DNA of 64,000 nucleotides from Bauldia sp. (GTDB lineage Bacteria; Pseudomonadota; Alphaproteobacteria; Rhizobiales; Kaistiaceae), in the NCBI GenBank assembly GCA_026126065.1, contig JAHCJY010000001.1:866906-930905 (forward strand), given 5' to 3'. A program made the translations under genes and the position numbers. Positions within the stretch are counted from its first letter, which is position 1. Each line of letters starts with the position of its first letter. Of the stretch, positions 46,348 to 55,444 are shown piece after piece. The notes below the pieces were generated by a model. The model saw nothing but the letters and a program-made list of their open reading frames with translations. It was not told the DNA's origin and did no database searches.

Positions 46348-46611
46348 TCAGTCGCCGCCGCCTCCACCGCCGCCATCCCCGCCGCCTCCGCTGCCATCGG
46401 AGCCGGAGTCGCCGTTTCCGTCCCTGCTGTGACTGTCGGCCGGGCGATGGCCGCCAGTATCGCTGGCGCGTTGGGAATTGGGGGAACGGCCGTCCTGCCC
46501 GCCCGTGTCGCTGCTACCGGCCGAGGTTGCCGTCGTGCCGCCATAGGCCGAACCGTCGCCGCCGCGACGCCCGCGCCGCTTCCTGCCGAAGAGGGATGAG
46601 AAGACGCCCAT
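46348..46611 (-). CDS. Short glycine-rich hypothetical protein
   Basis: 87 residues from MGVFSSLFGRKRRGRRG at 46611. A basic, amphipathic N-terminus is followed by a Ser/Gly/Asp-rich tail that ends in a run of Gly with scattered Asp. The composition is extreme, and no clear ribosome site is visible. Similar N-terminal starts (GLFSxLFGRKR-type) with Gly-rich tails occur in Rhizobiales proteins, but I cannot name the family. Real expression is uncertain. Confidence 0.4.
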   Translation of the reverse strand: MGVFSSLFGRKRRGRRGGDGSAYGGTTATSAGSSDTGGQDGRSPNSQRASDTGGHRPADSHSRDGNGDSGSDGSGGGGDGGGGGGGD

Positions 46612-46887
46612 GCGGAAAGGATGGCGCAATGCCGGGCGGAATGCCATGGCCCGGCGGACAGAATAAAGGCGCCGGTGGCCGAGGCCGTTCCGGCGCCTTT
46701 GCTTCTTCCTGCGGGGGGTGTGCCCGGAGGTCCGTGATCCACGGGATCACGAGCCGCCGAGCCCGCGGGTAAACGATCTGTGAACTGATCCGGGCGTCGC
46801 TGTCCATGAGAACGGAGCGCGACAGACCGTCCTTCTCCACATTGTTGGGCATTGCGGCGCGGTTGCCACAGCAGTCAAATTCGCCGG

Positions 46888-47097
46888 CTAATCGTCGCGG
46901 AGACGAAGGTCGCGCGGCCAGCCGGCACCCACCAGTTTGCACTGGACCAGTGTGCAATTCTCGATGGTGGTCGGGCGGCTGCCGGACTGCAGCTCGAGAA
47001 TGCAGCCGTCGAAGGTGCATCCCTTCCAGATCGCGCCCGTCAGGTCGATGTAGTCATCGACGAAGGCAACCCCTTCGTGGCGCGGGGACGAGACCAT
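46888..47097 (-). CDS. Small pentapeptide-repeat-like protein
   Basis: 69 residues with the pattern FVDDYIDLTGAIWKGCTFDG and TTIENCTLVQCKLVG. These approximate alternating five-residue steps with Cys/Phe/Leu at the centre, like short right-handed beta-helix (pentapeptide) units. Too short for a firm call and no partner nearby. Upstream and downstream are non-coding stretches of 90-280 bp. Confidence 0.4.
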   Translation of the reverse strand: MVSSPRHEGVAFVDDYIDLTGAIWKGCTFDGCILELQSGSRPTTIENCTLVQCKLVGAGWPRDLRLRDD

Positions 47098-47193
47098 GAA
47101 TCGGAATGTAGGAGCCTCCGCCAGCGCGACAAGCGCGAACAGTGGTCGGTTTGTGCCGCCCGTTTCGGCACCGGCGGGGCATTGACCGATGCG

Positions 47194-47961
47194 TCAGGCC
47201 GCGATGCCCGCGCGACGGGTGAGCGCGGCCATCACATGCGCCTCGAAGCCCCCGGGTGACGCCGCGGCCGCGGCGAGGGCGACAGCGTCCCAGTTCTCGG
47301 CAATACCGCCCTCGGCAAGGAACATCGCGCGGGTGCAGACGGTGGGGATCGTCTCGACCACATGCGTCGAAAGCACGATCCCATGCCGGCCGCTCGCGGC
47401 CAGGTCGGCGATCAGCCGCTTCATGCGGTAAGCGGCGACCGGGTCGAGGCCGTTGAGGGATTCGTCGAAGACGAGGAGCGGCGGCGCGCCGAGAAAGGCG
47501 GCAAGGATCGAGATCTTCATGCGCGTGCCGAGCGAGTAGGTGGCGATCGGCCGCGCGATCCAGCGCTCGATTGCGAGGAGCGAGGGGAGGTCGGCCACCG
47601 GCCATGCATCAGCCGCGCAGCGGCGGATCGAGGCGACGAGCTCGAGGTATTGCCGGCCGGTCAAAGCCGTCGGCACCTCGCCGACGTCGACGGCGAGGCC
47701 AAGGAGCGCCTTCGCCTTCTCCGGCGAAGCGGCCATGTCGACGCCGTCGACGGCGACGCTGCCGGCAAGGAGCGGCAATTGCCCCGTGAATGCCTTCACG
47801 AGCGTCGACTTCCCGGAGCCGTTGGCGCCGAGAAGGCCGAGGATCTCGCCGCGGCGAAGCGTGAGGTCGACGCCGGTGACGACGGCCCGGCCGCGATAGC
47901 CCGCCGCGACGCCGCGGAGGATGAGGAGCGGCGCCCCGGGATCGGGTGCAAGATCAGCCAT
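47194..47961 (-). CDS. ABC transporter ATP-binding protein
   Basis: 255 residues. Complete ABC domain: Walker A GLLGANGSGKSTLVKA, a degenerate signature loop YSLGTRMKISILAAF in place of LSGGQ, Walker B PPLLVFDESLNGLDP and the switch His in GIVLSTHVVET. The LGTRMK-type signature is typical of ABC-2-like exporters. The start ATG at 47961 overlaps the end of the upstream permease gene by 8 nt, so they form a two-gene operon. Substrate unknown. Confidence 0.92.
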   Translation of the reverse strand: MADLAPDPGAPLLILRGVAAGYRGRAVVTGVDLTLRRGEILGLLGANGSGKSTLVKAFTGQLPLLAGSVAVDGVDMAASPEKAKALLGLAVDVGEVPTALTGRQYLELVASIRRCAADAWPVADLPSLLAIERWIARPIATYSLGTRMKISILAAFLGAPPLLVFDESLNGLDPVAAYRMKRLIADLAASGRHGIVLSTHVVETIPTVCTRAMFLAEGGIAENWDAVALAAAAASPGGFEAHVMAALTRRAGIAA

Positions 47962-49117
47962 GGCGATAACTCCGCCGGGTCCGGAACCAGAGGAAGACGA
48001 CGAGCGCGGCAAGGCCGAGGAACACCGTCCTGCTGTACTCGAGCGATTCGTACGCCGTGAGCGCCAGCGCGGCCAGGAAGGCGAAGGCTGCCAGCTTCGG
48101 CGCCGCAGCGAAGAATGCGGCGAACACCGCATAAACGCCGTTGAGGAGAAGAAGTCCGAACGCGCCCGCCAGGGGAGCCTGCCAGGCAGCCGGCTCGGCC
48201 GCGTAGGCGGGAATCGCGGTGAACGCGAAGAAGGCCGCCGAGAGTGCAAGCGGCAGGCGCATGAGGGCGAGCCACGCCCGGCCGAACCCGAGCGCGGATG
48301 CACGCAGCACCGGCGACTGCAGCGGATGGAAGCGGACCGTGAGCATGAAGAGCCCGAGGCCACCGAGGAGGCCAACAATCACGCCGGCCGATGCGGTCTG
48401 GCGCACGAAACTGGCGATGACGGCGCCCGAACCGGCGAGGAGGAGCGCCAGCGCCGGCAGGAGCCGCCGTGCGGTGAGGCGGACGCGGCCCGCCGGCAGG
48501 TCCCACGCCCATGAGCCGAGCCACGCCGGGCGGCGCCGGTCGAGGACGGCGATCGCGGCGGAGGGCAGTGCGTCAACGTCCCGGATGTCGCCGGCGTCCT
48601 CGAAGACCGCCGCGGGAGAGCGGTGCACACGCCAATGGACCGCGGCCGCAAAGGCGAGCCCCGACAGAAGCGTCGCGGCAACCCACCACAGCACCGGCAG
48701 TGGCTTGTCGACGAGGAGAGCGAGCGTCAGGACCAGCGCGCCGTCGAGCGCGGTGAGCGGTGCGCCGAGGACATGCGCGGCGAACCGGGCGGCCCCGCGC
48801 CGCCTGGCCTCTTCCAGGGGCTGGACCTTCAGGAATGGCGCGTGAGCCCGCTCGCTGGCGAGGCGACCGAAAAACCAGCCGAGCCCGGCGCCCGAAAGAA
48901 GCATCGCGCCGGGAACGGCGGCGAACCAGACCCATCCGGAGTCGCGAAGCATGTCCGCCCGGGACACGGCGCCGACGGCGAAGATACCGATCGCGTAGGC
49001 GGCAAGGAGCCCTCCGCCGACGATCACCCAGAGTCGGGTGGCCAGGCGCGTGTCGCGGATCGACGCACGCAGTTCAGCGAGGAGGATCGTGAGAACGAAG
49101 CGGTGGCGCGACGGCAT
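47954..49117 (-). CDS. ABC transporter permease (ABC-2-like)
   Basis: 387 residues, about ten to twelve hydrophobic segments (for example LWVIVGGGLLAAYAIGIFAV, MLLSGAGLGWFFGRLASERA, TASAGVIVGLLGGLGLFMLT, LAAFAFLAALALTAYESLEY). No family motif beyond the export-permease topology. Function is inferred from overlap with the ATP-binding gene. First gene of the pair; translation likely coupled. Confidence 0.7.
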   Translation of the reverse strand: MPSRHRFVLTILLAELRASIRDTRLATRLWVIVGGGLLAAYAIGIFAVGAVSRADMLRDSGWVWFAAVPGAMLLSGAGLGWFFGRLASERAHAPFLKVQPLEEARRRGAARFAAHVLGAPLTALDGALVLTLALLVDKPLPVLWWVAATLLSGLAFAAAVHWRVHRSPAAVFEDAGDIRDVDALPSAAIAVLDRRRPAWLGSWAWDLPAGRVRLTARRLLPALALLLAGSGAVIASFVRQTASAGVIVGLLGGLGLFMLTVRFHPLQSPVLRASALGFGRAWLALMRLPLALSAAFFAFTAIPAYAAEPAAWQAPLAGAFGLLLLNGVYAVFAAFFAAAPKLAAFAFLAALALTAYESLEYSRTVFLGLAALVVFLWFRTRRSYRHG

Positions 49118-49194
49118 GTCCGTCTTTCATACACCGAGGGGAGGCGGGCCGGAATCGCCCGCCGTGCGCGGCAAGGCGATGCGGGGCGATCCGG

Positions 49195-50052
49195 TCAGTC
49201 CGGTATCATGCTGACGCCGGCCGCTTCGCCGAGGATGCCGAGGACGACCGTCTGGCGCTCGGCGGGCGTGAGCGTGAAGATGGCGTCGATCGTTATCGCG
49301 CCGAACTCGCACAGCACCGCGGGCGTCCCGGTGGTTCCGGTGGTGATGGCGCGGATGATCTCCTCGGCGTTGGGCGAGGCGGCGACTATGTCGATGACGG
49401 CGGCCTGGTAGGCGTCGAACGGGGCGAGGGCGTCCAGTTCCTGCTCGACCCGCCGCATCTCCGGCGCGCCGGCGATCTCGGCCGCGAGGGCGGCGTATAC
49501 GACCGAGTAGTACGCGTCGACATAGGCCGGCGACTGCGCCGCCACGAATGCGAGTTCCTCGCGCCCGGCCGCCATGATGTCGTCGCCGAGCATGGCTTCG
49601 GGACACGAATCCGGCCGGTTCTCGCCCATCCAGCGGAACACGTCACCCGAGACCCTGAGGAGCGCCTCCTGGCGCTTCTGCGACAGGCGCAGGATGCCAT
49701 TGGTCGTGGCGAGGAGGTCGACCCGCGTGGTCACGGTCGCAAGGTCCTCGATGGTCATGGCCATCGTCACGAGCGGCGCGCCGTTGACGTAGACATACGG
49801 GGCGTAGCCCGGATCGGCCGTGACGGACACCATGTGGCGTTCCATCACCTGCCAGATGGCGTCGGGCACCGCACCATAGATGCGCTCGAGTTCGTCGCGC
49901 ATCAGGGCGGGGTTGGCGACGCCTTCGGCGAAATGGGCCGCGAGGGCTTCGGGGCTGAACCATGCCGGCTGGGCTGCCGCCGGGATTGCGACCACGGACG
50001 CCATCACCGCTCCGGCGAACCCCGCGCCAGCTGCTCTGCCACCCATCATCAT
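49195..50052 (-). CDS. Secreted hypothetical protein
   Basis: 285 residues from the first of three ATG codons at 50052 with GGGGA upstream. A signal peptide ending at AAA/QPAW (~residue 28) is followed by an all-helical, Ala/Glu-rich domain (ANPALMRDELERIYGAVPDA, ILRLSQKRQEALLRVSGDVF). Two Cys (SCPEAM, LCEFG) could form a disulfide. It has the same architecture and length as the protein encoded just upstream at 50129-50956, so the two may be divergent paralogs. No family recognised. Confidence 0.6.
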   Translation of the reverse strand: MMMGGRAAGAGFAGAVMASVVAIPAAAQPAWFSPEALAAHFAEGVANPALMRDELERIYGAVPDAIWQVMERHMVSVTADPGYAPYVYVNGAPLVTMAMTIEDLATVTTRVDLLATTNGILRLSQKRQEALLRVSGDVFRWMGENRPDSCPEAMLGDDIMAAGREELAFVAAQSPAYVDAYYSVVYAALAAEIAGAPEMRRVEQELDALAPFDAYQAAVIDIVAASPNAEEIIRAITTGTTGTPAVLCEFGAITIDAIFTLTPAERQTVVLGILGEAAGVSMIPD

Positions 50053-50128
50053 CGCATGTTCCCCGATCCACCCGTCGGGGTCGGGCCTTACCAGAGGTCC
50101 CGGACGAGGTGAACCAACGATCCTGCGA

Positions 50129-50956
50129 TCACAGATCGACGATGAAAGCGGCGATCGCCCAGGAGCGCTCCGGCTCGGCCAGCGCCCCGAACGCCTCCAG
50201 CTGGAGCAGGCTCCTGCGGCAGCGCGCCTGGTCCTCGGTTGGCGGTGGGACGCAGACCGAAACGGCGGAACAGGCCGCGATAAGCGGTGGCGGAAGGGTG
50301 GTCGCCTCGGTCTGCGCCTGGGCGAGGGCCGCCCGGCCGGCGGCGAGTTCGGCGCGCGAGAAGGCGTGCCAGGGCGGAGCCTGCGATGTCTCGGCCGTGA
50401 TGGCTGCGGTCCGGTAGCGCAGCGTCGACCGCAGTTCCTCCGGGCTGATCTGGGCAAAATACTCGAGCTCGATCTCGGCGTCGTCGAGGACGGCCGCCGG
50501 CTCGCGGGCGACAACGGCGCACAGCGCCGGGTCGGTCGCGGCCAGCCACGTCAGGATCTCGTGGATGTGGTCGACGAAGGCGAGAAGCCCCGATGGCGGA
50601 AGCCGCAGCGTACCATCGCGATAGGCTTCGGTTCGCGCCGCAGCCGCGAACTCGCCGATGGACTGGAGGACGACGGCGCGATCCACCTCCTCGATCCGGG
50701 CGAGGAGGTAGGTCTGGAAGTCGGCGCTGGAGTAGATGCTGTCGGTGAACGATCCGAGCAGGGCGGCGCTGCCCGGAGGGAAGCCGAGGTCGCCCTCAAG
50801 GGTCGTTTCGAAAGCCCGGCTGTCGGTAACGACGACGCGGGCGAGGAGTTCATCGAGTTCCTCGCGCGACACGGGCTGCGCCGCGGCTGCCCCGGCCAGG
50901 GCCGCAACCATGCCAAATCCCGCAATCAGTCGAGCTGCAACTCGTCCAACGACCAA
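50129..50956 (-). CDS. Secreted hypothetical protein, tandem partner
   Basis: 275 residues if initiated at TTG 50956, chosen because AGGGGA lies 5 nt upstream and the signal peptide (LVVGRVAARLIAGFGMVAALAGAAAAQ) begins there; a longer ATG frame at 51079 adds an unlikely arginine-rich stretch. The mature part is helical with cysteines near the C-terminus (IAACSAVSVCVPPPTEDQAR followed by another Cys). Same strand and architecture as the downstream gene. Family unknown. Confidence 0.5.
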   Translation of the reverse strand: MVVGRVAARLIAGFGMVAALAGAAAAQPVSREELDELLARVVVTDSRAFETTLEGDLGFPPGSAALLGSFTDSIYSSADFQTYLLARIEEVDRAVVLQSIGEFAAAARTEAYRDGTLRLPPSGLLAFVDHIHEILTWLAATDPALCAVVAREPAAVLDDAEIELEYFAQISPEELRSTLRYRTAAITAETSQAPPWHAFSRAELAAGRAALAQAQTEATTLPPPLIAACSAVSVCVPPPTEDQARCRRSLLQLEAFGALAEPERSWAIAAFIVDL

Positions 50957-51229
50957 GGCGATCCCCTGCGCCCGCCGCCTGCCCCGGCTCCCGTCAGGTC
51001 CGCCGGCAGCGAGTCCTTCTATCACGGCGCCCTGATCGTTTACACGAGATCGTGTTCGGTTCGTGGCCCCGTGCAGCACGAGGTCCGTCGCCGGTGCCGG
51101 CCCGAATCATGCGGAGGTGCTCGCCGGCTTCGGAACACCGTGCCGGGTCACCGCCGTTCCTGCCGGGGCGAGGGCGGCGGTGCGGCGATCGCTCACGACC
51201 GCCCGGCCGCGGCGTGCTAACAGCGGCGC

Positions 51230-51523
51230 ATGATCTGGCAGGACATCCTCATCGGCTCGGCGCAGGCGATGCTCGCGATCGGCCTCGTGCCGGCGGTGAT
51301 CCACCACCACAAGCCGCCGCTCACCACGTCCGTCACGACGGCGCTTGGGATGGCCGCATTTGCCTTCGCCTTCGCAACGCTGGGCCTGTGGTGGTCCACG
51401 GCGATGTCGGCGGTGCAGTTCTTCCTGTGGGTCACCCTGGCGCTGCAGAAGCGGCGTGGCAGCCCGGCCCTGCCCCTCGCCGACTCCGACGCCCCTAGGT
51501 CAGGCGTGGCAGGATCGTCGTGA
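51230..51523 (+). CDS. Small membrane protein, PQ-loop-like topology
   Basis: 97 residues. Three hydrophobic segments (ILIGSAQAMLAIGLVPAVIH, TTALGMAAFAFAFATLGLWW, AMSAVQFFLWVTLALQ). The loop ...LVPAVIHHHKPPLTTSVTTAL recalls the kinked PQ-type start of SWEET-like small proteins, but the match is weak. Overlaps the 3' end of the opposite zinc-ribbon gene by 29 bp. Confidence 0.6.
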   Translation: MIWQDILIGSAQAMLAIGLVPAVIHHHKPPLTTSVTTALGMAAFAFAFATLGLWWSTAMSAVQFFLWVTLALQKRRGSPALPLADSDAPRSGVAGSS

Positions 51524-52049
51524 CGACGGTGACGATCAGGCTCCCGACGAACAGGACATACAGTACGAGGAAGACGAAGGCAGCGATGGCCCAGCCGCTC
51601 CCACCGGTGAGCCGGCTCCAGCGCGTGGCGGAACGGATGGTGCCAACGACCTGCCAAGGCAGCACGATCGCCAGGGCAAGGGCGCTGATCGCCAGCCCGA
51701 GCCGGACTTCGTGGCCCGGTACGATCAGGTCGCCGTCGCTGAACGCGATGCCGATGTAGAACGGGATGGCCAGGAGCATCATCCCGACGAAACATGTGAC
51801 GCCCCAGAAAGCCGAATCGAGCGGGATGTCGCCGCGCCAGTGGCGCGCGACAAAGCCCAGTGACCGCGACGGAGGGGGCACGCTCTCCGCCTGCGCCGTC
51901 GGACTGCGAGCAAGCGGTTCCCCGCCGACGACGCTGAACAGAACGGCGGCGCGGTCACGCTGGATGAGGTCGGTCAGGCAGGCCCTGCACCGCGTCGTCG
52001 CGCGCTCGATCGGCGCGGAACAGTGCCAGCAGTGGAGTTCTGCGGTCAT
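51495..52049 (-). CDS. Zinc-ribbon membrane protein
   Basis: 184 residues. N-terminal zinc ribbon with cysteines at 7, 10, 21 and 24 (HCWHCSAPIERATTRCRAC). A linker leads to the juxtamembrane motif ARHWRGDIPLDSAFWG and then three to four hydrophobic helices. The WRGDxPLxxxFW motif is shared with the larger neighbouring protein at 52052-53416, so the two are paralogous membrane modules. Start ATG 52049 is 3 bp after the neighbour's stop codon. Role unknown. Confidence 0.65.
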   Translation of the reverse strand: MTAELHCWHCSAPIERATTRCRACLTDLIQRDRAAVLFSVVGGEPLARSPTAQAESVPPPSRSLGFVARHWRGDIPLDSAFWGVTCFVGMMLLAIPFYIGIAFSDGDLIVPGHEVRLGLAISALALAIVLPWQVVGTIRSATRWSRLTGGSGWAIAAFVFLVLYVLFVGSLIVTVVTTILPRLT

Positions 52050-52051
52050 CG

Positions 52052-53416
52052 TCAGCCCCCTGCGCCGGCGGACAGCACTCCGGCCCGTTCGAGTTCGGCG
52101 ACCGTCGGAAACCACATGTCCCACGGCGGAACGTCGGCGACGCGCGCGAGGAAAGTCTGCGTGACGCCGGCCGCGGCCATCAGCTCGGTGTAGTACCGGT
52201 GTGCGCTTCGGTAGTCGTAGATGTTGAACGGATCGGTCGCCGAGTGATAGCCGAGCGACCGCGGGAGGCTCACGGTCCGCTCCGCGCCGCCGGCGAAGAT
52301 CAGCGTACAGGCCGACATGCATGCGCTGTCGACATGGGTCGCGAGGCCGTGGTCGCGAATGACGGTCGCTGCCTGTTCCGCCGGCCCGATCCGCCCGCCC
52401 GGTGATTCCAGCACGATCGTGACGGTATCGGGCGCCTGGCGCAGCGCGTCCTCGATCGCCTCGGCGAGGCCGAACTTCACGCCGCCCGTGACGAGGATCG
52501 CCCGCCGCCCGGCGTCGATGGCAACCTCGAAATCGGGGATGTCCGGGTCGCCCAGAAAGGCGATCCGATACACTTCGACCAATTGAACACGCGCTTCAAG
52601 GATGACGGACTGCAGGAGGCCGACGACGCCGATCCCGACCCACACCACGGCGGCCACGGCCCAGAAGGCGCCACTCCCGCGCGACCGCCGCTCGCGCCGC
52701 CGTCGCCGCGCCGAGCGCCAGACGCCGACCAACTGCCACAGGGAGACCGTGAGAAAGACCAGCCAGAAGCCCGCAAGCCAGAGGAACAGCGTTCCGGGCG
52801 TGGTCGATGGCGGCAATTCGACGAAGTACGCGACCCCGTAGATGACCATCGACAGACCGAAGGACATTACCCAGAACGTGACGCCGAGCGGCAGGTCGCC
52901 GCGCCAGTTGCGCGCGATCGGGTTGGACCGGCGGGGGCTGGCCGGATGGGGATTGCCTTGCGCCCCTGCGCCTTCCGTTGCGCTGGCCTGCCGGACGCCG
53001 CAACGCGGGCAGGTTTCGGCGCCGGCCGGCATTCCGAACCCGCAATGACGGCACTCGATCGTCGGCGCGGAGGGTCGGGACGCTTCGGACGGAGGTTCCG
53101 CCACGAGCGCTCCGGTCTGCCACGAGGGCGTAACGTCATAGCGCTCCGAGGCGCTCCCGCGCCGGTCGAGATGGGTGCCGCAGGACGGGCACTCGATCGT
53201 GTCCCGCTCGATGGGCTTGCCGCAGTGCCAGCAGGCCAGCGGGACGGGCGGGTTGCGAAGAGGTGCGCCACTGTCCGACCGGAAATTGGCGCGCGCCGGG
53301 TCTGCCGCGGCAAAGACGAGGCTGCAACGCGGACACGCCTGCCCTTCGCCGCCAAGCAGCGGAAGCCCGCATCGCGGGCAGTTGCGAAATGTCACCGAGC
53401 CCCTCCACCCGCTCAA
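52052..53416 (-). CDS. Triple zinc-ribbon membrane protein fused to a ClpP-like domain
   Basis: 454 residues. Three C-x2-C...C-x2-C zinc ribbons come first (Cys at 13/16/28/31, 62/65/76/79 and 122/125/136/139). The juxtamembrane ARNWRGDLPLGVTFWVM is followed by three transmembrane helices (~180-200, 208-230, 250-272). The C-terminal domain is ClpP-like: TVTIVLESPGGRIGPAEQAA, nucleophile segment DSACMSACTLIFAGG (Ser368), LGYHSA (His391). With three helices the ribbons and protease domain lie on opposite sides of the membrane. First gene of a pair with 51495-52049. Proteolysis is inferred from fold and Ser/His. Confidence 0.7.
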   Translation of the reverse strand: MSGWRGSVTFRNCPRCGLPLLGGEGQACPRCSLVFAAADPARANFRSDSGAPLRNPPVPLACWHCGKPIERDTIECPSCGTHLDRRGSASERYDVTPSWQTGALVAEPPSEASRPSAPTIECRHCGFGMPAGAETCPRCGVRQASATEGAGAQGNPHPASPRRSNPIARNWRGDLPLGVTFWVMSFGLSMVIYGVAYFVELPPSTTPGTLFLWLAGFWLVFLTVSLWQLVGVWRSARRRRRERRSRGSGAFWAVAAVVWVGIGVVGLLQSVILEARVQLVEVYRIAFLGDPDIPDFEVAIDAGRRAILVTGGVKFGLAEAIEDALRQAPDTVTIVLESPGGRIGPAEQAATVIRDHGLATHVDSACMSACTLIFAGGAERTVSLPRSLGYHSATDPFNIYDYRSAHRYYTELMAAAGVTQTFLARVADVPPWDMWFPTVAELERAGVLSAGAGG

Positions 53417-53556
53417 CCCAGCCGGGCATCATGAACATAATGAGAACGAAATCTGACCTGCGTCAAGGTCGGGCCGTGTTGGCTACGGGGCCGGCCACAA
53501 GGTTGGGTTGGCACACTTGATGCGTGCCCGCATGGCTGGCGACGGCGGAGGCCACA

Positions 53557-54399
53557 ATGACGGTCATCGAGGAACGGATCGACAGCACGGGTGGGGTGAA
53601 GATCTACCTTCGCTCATGGAAGCCGGCGGGAAAGCCTAAGGCGATCGTCGTGATCTGCCACGGCTTCAATTCGCATGGCGGGCTCTACATCTGGACGGCG
53701 GAGCAACTGGTGGCGGACGGCTATTCCGTCTACGCGCTCGATCTAAGAGGGCGCGGCAAGTCCGAGGGGCCGCGGTTCTACGTCGATACCATTGCCGACT
53801 ATGTCGGTGACGTCGCGACGGTGGTGCGCGTGGCCAAGACGCGCGAACCGGGGCTCCCGCTCTTCCTTCTCGGCCACAGCGCGGGCGGCGTCATCTCGGT
53901 CACCTACGCGCTGGATCACCAGGCGGAACTTGCGGGGCTCATCTGCGAGAGCTTCGCCTACCGCGTCCCGGCGCCGGGGATCGTGCTGTCATTGCTGAAG
54001 GGCATGAGCGCGGTCGCGCCGCGGCTAGGCGTGTTCAAGCTGAAGAACAGCGACTTCTCGCGCGACCCCGCGATGGTGGCGCTGCTCAATTCGGACCCGC
54101 TGATCGCCAATGAGAGCCAGCCTGCGGCGACGGCGGCGGCCCTCATCCGGGCGTCGGAGCGGCTCAAGCGCGAGTTCTCGCGCATCACGCTCCCGGTGTT
54201 CATCCTCCACGGGACGATGGACAAGGCGACGGTACCGGCGGGCAGCCAGGAGTTCGCGGCGGCCGCGGCCTCGAAGGACAAGACGCTGAAGCTTTATGAA
54301 GGTCACTTCCACGACCTCCTCGCCGATGTCGGGAAGGAGGGCGTGATGGCGGACATCAAGGCCTGGATCGCGGCACGGGTTCCGGGCGCGGCCGCGTAG
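53557..54399 (+). CDS. Alpha/beta hydrolase, monoacylglycerol-lipase-like
   Basis: 280 residues, cytoplasmic. Opening VKIYLRSWKPAGKPKAIVVI followed by CHGFNSHGG (oxyanion loop), LDLRGRGKSEGPR, nucleophile elbow LLGHSAGGVIS, an acid in ILHGTMDKATVP and catalytic His in YEGHFHDLLAD. These are the serine-aminopeptidase S33/monoacylglycerol-lipase (Hydrolase_4) signatures. Start at 53557 has GGAGG upstream. Substrate is likely a monoacylglycerol or related ester (family knowledge). Confidence 0.88.
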   Translation: MTVIEERIDSTGGVKIYLRSWKPAGKPKAIVVICHGFNSHGGLYIWTAEQLVADGYSVYALDLRGRGKSEGPRFYVDTIADYVGDVATVVRVAKTREPGLPLFLLGHSAGGVISVTYALDHQAELAGLICESFAYRVPAPGIVLSLLKGMSAVAPRLGVFKLKNSDFSRDPAMVALLNSDPLIANESQPAATAAALIRASERLKREFSRITLPVFILHGTMDKATVPAGSQEFAAAAASKDKTLKLYEGHFHDLLADVGKEGVMADIKAWIAARVPGAAA

Positions 54400-54425
54400 G
54401 GCCGACCCGGCAACAGCGGAAGGCG

Positions 54426-54617
54426 TCAGCCCTGCGGCGGGACAGGCAGCGAGACCGGGCGCCTGATCAGACGGAAGATCGCGCGCCGCGAGCGGCTCCA
54501 GTCCTCGATTTCGCGGCCGCAGACGACGCAGTTGAAGGGATCGCGCCAGCGAACGACCGTCAGGTGCTCCTCGCGCTCATAGACAGCACCGCACTGGCAG
54601 CGGACCGTTTCCTTCAT
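54426..54617 (-). CDS. Small zinc-finger-like protein
   Basis: 63 residues from ATG 54617. Two CxC/CxxC pairs (VRCQCGAVYER and FNCVVCGREIEDW) make a small zinc ribbon; a basic, Pro-rich tail follows (SRSRRAIFRLIRRPVSLPVP). Cytoplasmic, family unknown, but the CxCG ... CxxCG pattern is like the small zinc-ribbon proteins common in Hyphomicrobiales. Confidence 0.65.
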   Translation of the reverse strand: MKETVRCQCGAVYEREEHLTVVRWRDPFNCVVCGREIEDWSRSRRAIFRLIRRPVSLPVPPQG

Positions 54618-54686
54618 GGCGGAGATATGGTGCGGCGGCCCACGCCAGGACAATGCCGGGACATCGGCGCGTTCTCGTCCGACCGG

Positions 54687-55004
54687 CTACGGCTTGTTGA
54701 ACTCGTTGTCGATCACCGGGCCGGCGTCGTAGGTGATCAACGGCGGCGCGGCGGGGATCGGAGCCGTCGTCTCGACCGGCGGCGCGGGCGTCGCGTCGGG
54801 CCGGGTGACGAGGACGAGCGTGGTGACGCCGATCAGGCCCGCGGCGAGGATGTAGATCATCGGCCGGCCGGTCCAGATCCGCCCAAGCGCGCCCTGCCGC
54901 GCCGCGACAGCAGGCTGGTCATCGGCGTAGTAGCCGCCGTCGTCCCAGTTTCCTTCAGGTTGCTGCTGCCATTCGCCCGGACTGGTGGCGTTGCGTGCGG
55001 TCAT
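54687..55004 (-). CDS. Small single-pass membrane protein
   Basis: 105 residues from ATG 55004, with AGGAG a few nt upstream. The N-terminal ~50 residues are Gln/Asp/Tyr-rich and soluble, followed by a transmembrane helix (PMIYILAAGLIGVTTLVLVT) and a Pro/Ala-rich periplasmic tail. No domain recognised. Confidence 0.6.
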   Translation of the reverse strand: MTARNATSPGEWQQQPEGNWDDGGYYADDQPAVAARQGALGRIWTGRPMIYILAAGLIGVTTLVLVTRPDATPAPPVETTAPIPAAPPLITYDAGPVIDNEFNKP

Positions 55005-55196
55005 GCGCCGCTCCTGTGCCTGGCCGCCCATCCCGAAGGCAACGACCGATCGACAAAGAGAGGCCGCTCGAAGACGGAGCGGCCCAAGTCAAGGGAGGTG
55101 CCCAGGAAGGGGACGCTGGGCAGCCAAAACGCTGCGCTCATTGCGTTAAGGAATGGTTAACTCCGCAAGCCAAGGTTCAGCAGGGGTGTCTTGCCT

Positions 55197-55442
55197 TCAA
55201 GGGGTTGCGGCGAGTGGGGCGGGCGTCGGCCCGGAAACCGGCCGGACCGTCTCCGCGCGCGGCAGCGACTCGAGCCGGAAACGCTCGAGCAGCGCCGCCA
55301 GCAGTGTCTCGGTAATGGCGTCCTTGGCCGGGTCGGAGCGGATCAGCAGCTTCTCGCTGTACTCGCGCCGCGTGCCTCGCGGCACCATCGTCAGTGCAAG
55401 GGATAGGGTAAGGCGCAGTTCGGAACGAAGATCGTCGGCCAT
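55197..55442 (-). CDS. Small protein with LexA-box promoter (predicted SOS gene)
   Basis: 81 residues starting MADDLRSELRLTLSLALTMV and continuing PRGTRREYSEKLL, with the C-terminal SGPTPAPLAATP. It recalls small helical proteins of Rhizobiales without known function. What stands out is the GTTC-N7-GTTC LexA box only two bases before its ATG, so expression is expected to be repressed by LexA and induced by DNA damage. Nothing else in the gene shows function. Confidence 0.65.
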   Translation of the reverse strand: MADDLRSELRLTLSLALTMVPRGTRREYSEKLLIRSDPAKDAITETLLAALLERFRLESLPRAETVRPVSGPTPAPLAATP

Positions 55443-55444
55443 GT

